Assembly: GCA_017414605.1 (NCBI GenBank)
Contig: JAFQLG010000057.1
Location: forward strand, 1-11,224
Reading direction: 5' to 3'
DNA length: 11,224 nucleotides
Source: Clostridia bacterium
GTDB lineage: Bacteria; Bacillota_A; Clostridia; Oscillospirales; CAG-272
The position numbers and the translations under genes were made by a program. Positions within the stretch are counted from its first letter, which is position 1, and each line of letters opens with the position of its first letter. The notes below the pieces were generated by a model, which saw nothing but the letters and a program-made list of their open reading frames with translations, was not told the origin of the DNA and searched no databases. Shown here piece after piece: positions 5,321 through 11,224 of the stretch.

Positions 5321-6223
5321 ATGAGAGAATATAATAAACAGCTCGCGCTTAAAGTACTTGGCGGCGCCAAGCAGGTGATCGAGCCCGAGCTGGAGAAAAT
5401 ATATGATGTGGAGAGCGGAGCCGCTTCCACTCTTTATGAGGCGCAGAAATATGCATTGCTTTCGGGCGGAAAGCGAGTAAGAGGCGCACTTGTGCTTGAG
5501 GTGTGCAGAATGCTTGGCGGCGATGTACGTGCGGCGATACCCTTTGCATGCGCTATCGAGATGGTGCATACCTACTCACTCATACACGATGACCTGCCCT
5601 GTATGGATGACGACGACCTGAGGCGCGGCAAGCCTACCGTTCATAAGGTCTATGGTGATGCCATGGCTATTTTGGCGGGTGATGGGCTACTGACAGATGC
5701 GTTTTCTATGTGCGCAATGAATCCGCACGTAACAGGGGACTGTGCCGCCGCGGCGGTTGGAGTGCTTTCGGGTGCTGCGGGAAGCTTTGGAATGGTAAAG
5801 GGACAGGTAATGGACCTTTACGGCGAGAGCCACGAGCTTGACGAGCGGCAGTTGGTTGAGCTGCATATGGGCAAAACGGGCGCAATGATATGTGCCTCGG
5901 TACAGCTTGGCTGTCTTGCGGCAGGAATATATCCAAACGACGAGATAACCGAAAGACTTACGTTGTTTGCTCAAAAGATAGGCCTTGTTTTCCAGATAAT
6001 AGACGATATTCTTGACGTAACCGCAAGCGAAGCGGAGCTTGGCAAGAAAACCGGCTCGGACGAAAACAAGAACAAAACAACGTTTATGAAATTTTTCACG
6101 CCCGATACCGCGCGCGAGTATGCGGAGCAACTGACGTCGGAGGCGATAGCGGAAATTGAGGACATTGAGGCAAGCTCAGGACTTGTAAATCTTGCCATAT
6201 TCCTTTGTGACAGAAGCTATTGA
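5321..6223 (+). CDS. ispA: Polyprenyl (farnesyl-type) diphosphate synthase
   Basis: Condenses IPP with DMAPP/GPP to make (most likely) farnesyl diphosphate, the precursor of undecaprenyl carriers for the cell wall. 300 residues. The first Asp-rich motif is DDLPCMDDDD (Asp90, Asp91, Asp96) within HTYSLIHDDLPCMDDDDLRRG. The substrate-binding KYALLSGGKRVRG lies at 43-55, and the second Asp-rich motif FQIIDDILD at 224-232 (Asp228, Asp229, Asp232). The two-residue insertion in the first motif and Tyr85-Ser86 just before it are typical of bacterial type II FPP synthases such as E. coli IspA. That makes FPP the expected product, although chain length cannot be proven from sequence. The ATG at 5321, five bases after AGGAG, is preferred over an in-frame GTG at 5315 that would overlap xseB. 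dxs, the usual neighbour, is missing downstream. Confidence 0.93.
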   Translation: MREYNKQLALKVLGGAKQVIEPELEKIYDVESGAASTLYEAQKYALLSGGKRVRGALVLEVCRMLGGDVRAAIPFACAIEMVHTYSLIHDDLPCMDDDDLRRGKPTVHKVYGDAMAILAGDGLLTDAFSMCAMNPHVTGDCAAAAVGVLSGAAGSFGMVKGQVMDLYGESHELDERQLVELHMGKTGAMICASVQLGCLAAGIYPNDEITERLTLFAQKIGLVFQIIDDILDVTASEAELGKKTGSDENKNKTTFMKFFTPDTAREYAEQLTSEAIAEIEDIEASSGLVNLAIFLCDRSY

Positions 6224-6251
6224 TACAAAAATTAAAGAAGAGGAATAATAA

Positions 6252-6731
6252 ATGATCGTATTGGATTTGCTTTTAGATCTTGTAACAAATTTCGCACTTG
6301 CAAGTGCTTTTGCGGCATGGTTTATCGCGCAGTTACTAAAGGTGGTAACGGGCGTTTTCAGAATGAAAAAGTTCTCGGTTATAGAGATGTTTTTCGGCAC
6401 GGGTGGAATGCCCTCGTCACACACGGCGTCCGTAACAGCGCTTTCCTGTGCCGTTGCGATAAGACTCGGACTTGGATCAATAGAGTTCGCTATGTGCGCT
6501 ATCTTAGCTATGATCGTTATGCGAGATGCAACGGGAATGCGCCGCCAGGTTGGCGAGCAGGCAAAGGTACTGAACGACCTGCTCCAAAAGCTTGCAACCG
6601 CAAAGGATCCCGAGTCGCAACAAAAGGCACTTGACGAGCTTGCAGGACATACACCGCTTCAGGTTGCCGCGGGCGTAGTAGTCGGAATCGTGGTGCCTTT
6701 CCTGGTTGATCTTATCCCTGTATTCGTATGA
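6252..6731 (+). CDS. Divergent PAP2 family (DUF212, YuiD-like) membrane protein
   Basis: A 159-residue integral membrane protein of the divergent PAP2 family, members of which are sequence relatives of PAP2 acid phosphatases. Diagnostic segments: GGMPSSHTA (51-59, matching the PSGH motif of PAP2), MRDATGMRRQVGEQAKVLN (90-108, the second family signature) and LAGHTPLQVAAGVVVG (130-145). Membrane helices are likely at about 11-36, 58-72, 78-90 and 137-155. The region between the second signature and GHTP is a soluble loop rich in Lys and Gln. Function in bacteria is not established; its place next to ispA invites a prenyl-(di)phosphate or lipid phosphate substrate, but that is inference. It starts 28 bases after ispA with AGAGGA upstream, and its TGA overlaps the tlyA start by four bases. 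Confidence 0.92.
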   Translation: MIVLDLLLDLVTNFALASAFAAWFIAQLLKVVTGVFRMKKFSVIEMFFGTGGMPSSHTASVTALSCAVAIRLGLGSIEFAMCAILAMIVMRDATGMRRQVGEQAKVLNDLLQKLATAKDPESQQKALDELAGHTPLQVAAGVVVGIVVPFLVDLIPVFV

Positions 6732-7513
6732 TGAGAGCGGATGTTTATTTGTGTGAGCTTGGTTTCGTTGAGAGCAGAACGCGCGCGGCGCGGCTTATAG
6801 ACGAAGGCAAGGTCATTGTAGACGGCAAGGTAATATTAAAGCCGAGCGAGCAGATAGAGCCCGGCGAGCATAGCGTAGAGATAACGGAAATGGACCGTTT
6901 CGTATCTCGCGGAGGCCTTAAGCTTTTGGCGGCTATAGAAGCCTTTGGCATTGACGTAAGAGGCAAAAGGTGTATAGACGTTGGAGCCTCAACGGGTGGA
7001 TTTACAGATTGCCTGCTTCAGCACGGGGCGGAATGTGTGTTTGCGATTGACTCCGGAACGGATCAGCTGCACGAAAGCCTGCTTGAATGTGAGAGAGTAG
7101 TGTCCGTGGAGGGCTTTAATGCAAAAAATCTTGACAGAGAGTTTTTCGGTGCGTTCTCCATTGCCGTTATGGACGTTTCCTTTATTTCTCAAACCGTTCT
7201 TCACAAAAAGGTTTACGATATCCTTGATGACGGCGGTACTTTCGTAAGCCTTATAAAGCCTCAGTTTGAGGCGGGACGCGCGGCGCTTGGCAAGAGAGGC
7301 ATCGTAAAAGAGGCAAAGGATAGGGAAAGAGCTGTGCTCAGAGTGCTTGAAAGCGCCTCTGTGCTTGGGTTTGAAATCAAGGGATTGATCAAGTCGCCCA
7401 TAGAAGGTGGGGACGGAAACCGAGAGTATCTGGCGTGCTTTATTAAGAAAGATAATAGCACTCCCGACACAACATATATGACGAGGCTCAAAGTAAAGGA
7501 GCTTTGCAAATAA
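6728..7513 (+). CDS. tlyA: TlyA-family rRNA (cytidine-2'-O)-methyltransferase
   Basis: An SAM-dependent 2'-O-methyltransferase of rRNA; the mycobacterial homologue modifies C1409 of 16S and/or C1920 of 23S rRNA. 261 residues. The N-terminal S4 RNA-binding domain covers 1-58 (RADVYLCELGFVESRTRAARLI, then GKVIVDGK), joined by RFVSRGGLKL to an FtsJ-like Rossmann domain. The SAM motif IDVGASTGGFTDCLL is at 83-97. The K-D-K-E tetrad of 2'-O-methyltransferases is complete: Lys65, Asp149 (VMDVSFIS), Lys177 (LIKPQFE) and Glu233 (NREYL). The start is ATGATG; 6728 overlaps the DUF212 stop (ATGA) and 6731 is equally possible. No clear ribosome binding site is seen, so translation probably depends on coupling to the upstream gene. 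Older annotations as hemolysin are not supported by the domain content. Confidence 0.94.
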   Translation: MMRADVYLCELGFVESRTRAARLIDEGKVIVDGKVILKPSEQIEPGEHSVEITEMDRFVSRGGLKLLAAIEAFGIDVRGKRCIDVGASTGGFTDCLLQHGAECVFAIDSGTDQLHESLLECERVVSVEGFNAKNLDREFFGAFSIAVMDVSFISQTVLHKKVYDILDDGGTFVSLIKPQFEAGRAALGKRGIVKEAKDRERAVLRVLESASVLGFEIKGLIKSPIEGGDGNREYLACFIKKDNSTPDTTYMTRLKVKELCK

Positions 7514-7518
7514 GAGGA
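7513..7518 (+). promoter_or_regulatory. nadK ribosome binding site overlapping the tlyA stop
   Basis: AGAGGA begins at the last base of the tlyA TAA and ends six bases before the ATG at 7525. It fixes this start and excludes an in-frame extension to 7504 within tlyA. Confidence 0.8.
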
Positions 7519-7524
7519 ACTGAT

Positions 7525-8412
7525 ATGAACAAGCCTATAAAGAAGGTTTTTATTGTAACCAATTTTAATATTTATGACAAGGCGAACATGGCTCTCAACG
7601 TAGCGTCAAAGCTTTCCGAGCTTGGCTGTGAGCTGTACACCTTGGCATATAACAAGGAAAAAATTGCGCGCTATCGCACAAGGCAGGGCCTGGAGTTTAA
7701 TTTCGTATCTCCCGAGGAGGTCTATGCATGCGTTGAGGCTGTGGTGATCCTCGGCGGCGACGGAACTATACTCGATGCGGCGAGACGCGCCGCCCCCTAT
7801 AACGTTCCCGTTATAGGACTTAATTTGGGTAGATTAGGATACCTTGCCGAGCTTGAAACGGGAGAGCTCTCCGAGCTTTCGCGTTTGCTTGAGGGTGACT
7901 ATCGCCTGGAAGAGCGCTCCATGATAAACATCGAGATAATCGATGCAGAGGGCAGCGTGAGAAAGCGCGAGTATGCGCTCAATGACGCCGTGCTTTCAAA
8001 CGGAAGTATATCAAGAATAGTTGACCTTGTCTTGTACGAGGGCGGCGTGGAGATAGCAAGTTACCGCTCGGATGGAATGATAGTTTCTACACCTACGGGC
8101 TCAACTGCATACTCGCTCGCTGCGGGCGGAGCGATAGTTGATCCCAGACTTAATTGCTTATGCGTAACGCCTATTTGCCCCCATTCGCTGTATTCAAGAC
8201 CGCTTATTTTCCCCGATTGCGCCGATATTGAGATAAGAAATGTATCGCAAAGGGAAAAGAGCCTGTTTTTAACCATTGACGGCAGAATAAATCACGAGAT
8301 GTTTACGGGCGAACGCATAAGAGTAACGCGTTCCAAAATAAGCGCGGAGTTTATTAGACTCAAGGACTCCAGCTTTTACGAGAGATTAAGACAGAAAATG
8401 AACGATAGATAA
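7525..8412 (+). CDS. nadK: NAD kinase (ATP/polyphosphate-dependent)
   Basis: Phosphorylates NAD to NADP in the cytoplasm. 295 residues, a usual length for the family. The catalytic GGDGT motif is at 77-81 (VVILGGDGTILDAAR), followed by IGLNLGRLGYLAE (97-109). Then come the NE/D motif as ALNDAVLSNGS, RSDGMIVSTPTGSTAYSLAAGG, and TPICPHSLYSRPLIF, which is the second conserved nucleotide-binding region. The short variable N-terminal segment (1-20) is typical of clostridial forms. It sits between tlyA and argR, the conserved order in Firmicutes, and its TAA overlaps the probable ribosome binding site of argR. Confidence 0.96.
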   Translation: MNKPIKKVFIVTNFNIYDKANMALNVASKLSELGCELYTLAYNKEKIARYRTRQGLEFNFVSPEEVYACVEAVVILGGDGTILDAARRAAPYNVPVIGLNLGRLGYLAELETGELSELSRLLEGDYRLEERSMINIEIIDAEGSVRKREYALNDAVLSNGSISRIVDLVLYEGGVEIASYRSDGMIVSTPTGSTAYSLAAGGAIVDPRLNCLCVTPICPHSLYSRPLIFPDCADIEIRNVSQREKSLFLTIDGRINHEMFTGERIRVTRSKISAEFIRLKDSSFYERLRQKMNDR

Positions 8413-8424
8413 GGTATATAAAGG

Positions 8425-8886
8425 ATGAAAAAGGGAAGACAGGAAAAGATAATAGAGCTGATAACCAAGAATAGCATAGAAACGCAGGATGATCTCATCG
8501 CCCATCTTAAAAGCGAGGGATATAGCGTAACGCAGGCAACTATATCGAGAGATATCAGGGATCTGGATCTTGTCAAGGTTGCAGGCGCGGACGGAAGATA
8601 TAAATACGTGGTTTCGCACATGTCAAAGCGCAATGCCGCTCAACACGGATTCTTGGTTCAATCTGTAATGGATACGGTGCGCAGCGTTGTATGCGCGCAG
8701 AATATCATCGTATTAAAAACCGTACCCGGTATGGCTCAGGCGGTTGCTATTTCTATTGACAATCTGCCGGAGAAGAGAATACTCGGTTGTGTTGCGGGTG
8801 ACGATACCATATTTGTAGTAACAGCGGACACGGAAATAGCGCGCGAGGTGTCGTTGGCGCTTGAAAGAATGTTTGCCGTAAAATAA
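8425..8886 (+). CDS. argR: Arginine repressor ArgR/AhrC
   Basis: Arginine-responsive hexameric DNA-binding regulator of arginine synthesis and catabolism genes. 153 residues. The N-terminal winged helix-turn-helix covers 1-70, with recognition helix TQATISRDIRDL at 36-47 and wing DGRYKYVV at 56-63. The C-terminal oligomerisation and arginine-binding domain (about 78-153) has VLKTVPGMAQAVAISID and the GDDT motif (125-128) that contacts L-arginine. The ribosome binding site is weak: TAAGG (8410-8414) overlaps the nadK stop, ten bases before the ATG. Low or coupled translation is therefore likely. Candidate targets in this window include a possible ARG box at the promoter of its own cluster (2225-2242). 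Confidence 0.96.
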   Translation: MKKGRQEKIIELITKNSIETQDDLIAHLKSEGYSVTQATISRDIRDLDLVKVAGADGRYKYVVSHMSKRNAAQHGFLVQSVMDTVRSVVCAQNIIVLKTVPGMAQAVAISIDNLPEKRILGCVAGDDTIFVVTADTEIAREVSLALERMFAVK

Positions 8887-8921
8887 TCGGGAACCCAATA
8901 ATTGAGAAAGGGGGCGTATTT

Positions 8922-10601
8922 ATGCTGAAAGGATTGCATATTGAAAACATCGCGGTCGTAAAGTGCGCGGACATTGAATTCGGCGCGGGATTTAACGTGC
9001 TTACGGGAGAAACAGGCGCGGGAAAATCGGTAATAATAGACGGTATAAGTATGCTTACCGGCTCAAGAGTTTCGCGCGAGGTAATTCGCGCGGGCGAGAG
9101 CTTTGCGCTTGCAGAGGCGGTGTTCTCGGACGTACCGGAAGGCACTCTTGCAAGGCTTTCAGAACTCGGCATAGAGTGCGAGGACGGAGAAATCATCATT
9201 TCAACGAAAATGACTGCCGAGGGGAAAACGGCATCGCGTATCAACGGCAGAAGCGTTACAAAAACGGTGTTGCGCGAGATATCTGGCGGACTTATTTCCA
9301 TTCACGGTCAGCACGATAGCGGAATGCTGTTTAATAAAGCCACCTATTTTGATATGGTTGATGCTTATGGCGACTGTGGCGAGCTGCGTGAAGAATATTA
9401 CGAAATTTATGCCTCAATGGAGGATTATCGCAGAAAGCTTTGCAGCGTGGACCTCGATGCGCAGGAAAAGGCGCGTAGACGCGATATGCTGGAGTACCAG
9501 ATATCCGACATTGACTCCAAAAAGCTCAAAATCGGCGAGGAAGAGGCTCTTGAAGCTGAAAAATTAAGACTTGCCAATCTTGAAAAGATAAATAAGCATC
9601 TGGGATTTGCACAAAGGGTTCTGCGTGGCGGAGAACGCGGTGGCGACGTACCTTATATGCTGACGCGCGCGGCGGACTCTCTGACAAAGCTCGCGGACGT
9701 AATGCCCGAGGCGGCACAGCTTGCCGATAGACTTATGTCTGTCAGCTACGAGGTGTCGGATATAGCGGACGAGGTGAGCTCACTTATAAGCGACGATGCC
9801 TCGGACGTTGATGCAAGGCTTGACAAAATAGAAACAAGACTTGAGGTTATCGCATCTCTCAAAAAGCGATACGGCAAGGACGTAAAATCTATTTTGGAAT
9901 ATAGAGATCGCGCGGCGCAGGAGCTCGACGATATAGTGCTTTCGGACGAGCATGCTGAGGAGTACAGACAAAAAGTCAGGGAGCTTGAAGGCAAGGCGTG
10001 GGAAGTAGCAAAAGATCTCACCGAGAAGAGATCAAAAGCGGCAAATGAAGTGTCGCTCAAGGTAATGGAGGCGCTGTCGTATCTCGATATGCCAAACGTA
10101 AGTCTTGAGGTAAACGTAACACCTGCCGCGGAGCTTACGCCCAACGGTTGTGACGTGATAGATATTTTAGTCGCCACCAACCCGGGAGAGCCGATGATGC
10201 CTGTAAGCGAGATAGCATCGGGCGGAGAAATGGCGAGAATAATGCTTGCCATAAAGAGCGTACTTAATGAAAAAGATGGCGTTGGTTGTGCCATATATGA
10301 CGAGATAGATACTGGAATTTCGGGCAAGACCTCGAGAAAAATAGGAATAAAGCTACTTGATATTTCAAAAAAGACACAGATATTGTGCGTAACGCATTCG
10401 GCACAGATAGCAACCCTTGCGGACGGTCATTATCTTATATCAAAAAAAGAGGTAGATGGCAGAGCCAGAACGAGCGTGCGATTGCTTGACAGTGACGAGC
10501 GAGTTCTGGAGGCGGCAAGAATACTCGGCGGAATAAAGATAACCGAGGCGCAAAGACAGGCGGCATATGATATGCTTGCGGATGCTGGAAAGTACCGATA
10601 A
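8922..10601 (+). CDS. recN: DNA repair protein RecN
   Basis: An SMC-like ATPase that acts early in double-strand break repair, holding DNA ends together. 559 residues, a standard length. The Walker A is GETGAGKS at 29-36 within FNVLTGETGAGKSVIIDGISMLTG, followed by the family segment ISIHGQHDSGMLFN. The middle (about 155-375) is charged and helical, the two arms of a short coiled coil. The C-terminal lobe has the signature motif ASGGEMARIMLAIK (Ser433-Gly434-Gly435; ASGGELSR is more common) and Walker B AIYDEIDTGISG (Asp460, Glu461), then VTHSAQIA in the switch region. AAAGGGGGC before the ATG is a strong ribosome binding site. It is the last gene of the cluster; no convincing intrinsic terminator follows. 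Confidence 0.96.
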   Translation: MLKGLHIENIAVVKCADIEFGAGFNVLTGETGAGKSVIIDGISMLTGSRVSREVIRAGESFALAEAVFSDVPEGTLARLSELGIECEDGEIIISTKMTAEGKTASRINGRSVTKTVLREISGGLISIHGQHDSGMLFNKATYFDMVDAYGDCGELREEYYEIYASMEDYRRKLCSVDLDAQEKARRRDMLEYQISDIDSKKLKIGEEEALEAEKLRLANLEKINKHLGFAQRVLRGGERGGDVPYMLTRAADSLTKLADVMPEAAQLADRLMSVSYEVSDIADEVSSLISDDASDVDARLDKIETRLEVIASLKKRYGKDVKSILEYRDRAAQELDDIVLSDEHAEEYRQKVRELEGKAWEVAKDLTEKRSKAANEVSLKVMEALSYLDMPNVSLEVNVTPAAELTPNGCDVIDILVATNPGEPMMPVSEIASGGEMARIMLAIKSVLNEKDGVGCAIYDEIDTGISGKTSRKIGIKLLDISKKTQILCVTHSAQIATLADGHYLISKKEVDGRARTSVRLLDSDERVLEAARILGGIKITEAQRQAAYDMLADAGKYR

Positions 10602-10627
10602 AAATAATAAAAAAGCCTATTTTAATA

Positions 10628-10656
10628 TTGCAATTACAGAATAAATGTGGTATAAT
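10628..10656 (+). promoter_or_regulatory. Sigma-A promoter with extended -10 for argS
   Basis: TTGCAA (10628-10633) and a perfect TATAAT (10651-10656) are 17 bases apart, with TGG directly before the -10 forming an extended -10. The start would be near 10663, leaving a leader of about 35 bases with GAAAGG (10683-10688) nine bases before the argS ATG. The leader is too short for a T-box riboswitch. Confidence 0.83.
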
Positions 10657-10697
10657 GACGGTTGGCTTTTAAGAGATAAACAGAAAGGTTAGTGACA

Positions 10698-11224
10698 ATG
10701 CTTAAGATCAAATCAGCAATAGCACAAAAAATATATGAAAAGGTAGTCCTTATTAACGCGGAGGCACAGATCTCTGCAGAGGACATTGCCGCAATGCTTG
10801 AGTATCCCCCCGATACGACCATGGGAGATCTTGCATTTCCTTGCTTCAAGCTTTCGCGCGTGCTTCGCCGCTCGCCCGTGCAGATAGCGGCAACTATCGC
10901 AGATGGACTTTGCGGTGATGAAATAGAGAGCGCAGAGGCAGTAAACGGATATCTCAATATCAAAATATCCGATAAATATCTTTGCGAAAAGATACTTCCC
11001 AAGATACTTGAAGAAAAAGAAAATTACGGCGCTCCCACCTATCTTGGTGAGGGCAAAACGGTGGTGCTCGACTATTCATCGCCCAACGTTGCAAAGCCGT
11101 TCCATATAGGACATCTCGGAACGACCGTTATCGGTCATGCGCTTAAGAAGCTCCACGAGTTTGCGGGCTATAAGTGCATAGGTATAAACTATCTCGGTGA
11201 CTGGGGCACACAGTTTGGTAAGCT
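10698..11224 (+). CDS. argS: Arginyl-tRNA synthetase (3' partial)
   Basis: Charges tRNA-Arg with arginine. The window contains 175 codons plus two bases and no stop. The N-terminal additive domain (Add-1, about 1-110) recognises the tRNA D-loop and contains PPDTTMGDLAFPCFKLSR and VNGYLNIKIS. The catalytic domain then opens with DYSSPNVAKPFHIGHLGTT, carrying the class I HIGH signature (FHIGHLG), and NYLGDWGTQFGK at the window end. These are specific for ArgRS. The ATG at 10698 is supported by GAAAGG and by the dedicated promoter upstream. It is separated from recN by 96 bases and appears independently transcribed, though read-through from the cluster is possible. Confidence 0.96.
   Translation, partial: MLKIKSAIAQKIYEKVVLINAEAQISAEDIAAMLEYPPDTTMGDLAFPCFKLSRVLRRSPVQIAATIADGLCGDEIESAEAVNGYLNIKISDKYLCEKILPKILEEKENYGAPTYLGEGKTVVLDYSSPNVAKPFHIGHLGTTVIGHALKKLHEFAGYKCIGINYLGDWGTQFGK

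Noticed and set aside
6728..7513. TlyA as a hemolysin
   Set aside because: The S4 domain, SAM motif and complete K-D-K-E tetrad identify an rRNA methyltransferase; nothing suggests a pore-forming protein.
7525..8412. NadK with Asp in place of Glu in the NE motif (ALNDAV)
   Set aside because: The family motif is described as NE/D, so Asp is an accepted variant and the rest of the active site is intact.
8922..10601. RecN signature ASGGEMAR instead of ASGGELSR, and VTHSAQIA in place of VTHLPQVA
   Set aside because: Conservative changes in an otherwise complete ABC-type ATPase; probably lineage variation rather than loss of function.
10628..10663. ARG box at the argS promoter
   Set aside because: I tried to fit the 18-base consensus in both orientations across the promoter and found no acceptable match.

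Overview
The window looks like chromosomal DNA of an anaerobic, low-to-moderate GC member of the Clostridia (Bacillota), most like the Oscillospiraceae/Ruminococcaceae and related gut lineages. The evidence is the housekeeping gene order nusB-xseA-xseB-ispA-tlyA-nadK-argR-recN, near-consensus sigma-A promoters, strong GGAGG-type ribosome binding sites, and a surface protein ending in a KGGCGS + membrane helix + KKKED tail. The taxonomic placement is inference from gene order and style, not from a marker tree.

Layout. Positions 1-723 (+) hold the 3' end of a surface protein: two Thr/Glu/Pro-rich repeat tracts flank a predicted OB-fold domain, followed by a C-terminal anchor-like tail. A bidirectional terminator region (760-819) separates it from a convergent two-gene unit on the minus strand (2091 down to 823). 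That unit encodes a four-helix membrane protein and a membrane-anchored SGNH/GDSL-fold protein whose catalytic Ser and His are both replaced. The 256-base divergent intergenic region (2092-2347) carries a promoter for each direction and a good match to an ArgR operator (ARG box).

From 2348 to 10601 (+) there is one compact, apparently co-transcribed cluster: nusB, a TsaD/Kae1-family paralog, xseA, xseB, ispA, a divergent PAP2 (DUF212) membrane protein, tlyA, nadK, argR and recN. Spacings are short and several junctions overlap. The products join antitermination/rRNA synthesis (NusB), rRNA 2'-O-methylation (TlyA), DNA repair (exonuclease VII, RecN), isoprenoid synthesis (IspA), NADP supply (NadK) and arginine-responsive regulation (ArgR). 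dxs, which commonly lies between ispA and tlyA in Firmicutes, is absent here, as is folD. A new promoter (10628-10656) then drives argS, which runs off the window end.

The most unusual items are the doubly inactivated SGNH protein, the ARG box that could place the whole argR-containing cluster under its own regulator, the TsaD paralog fixed inside the nusB operon, and the OB-fold surface protein with a Cys-containing C-terminal tail. I saw no mobile element, CRISPR array, tRNA or rRNA gene.
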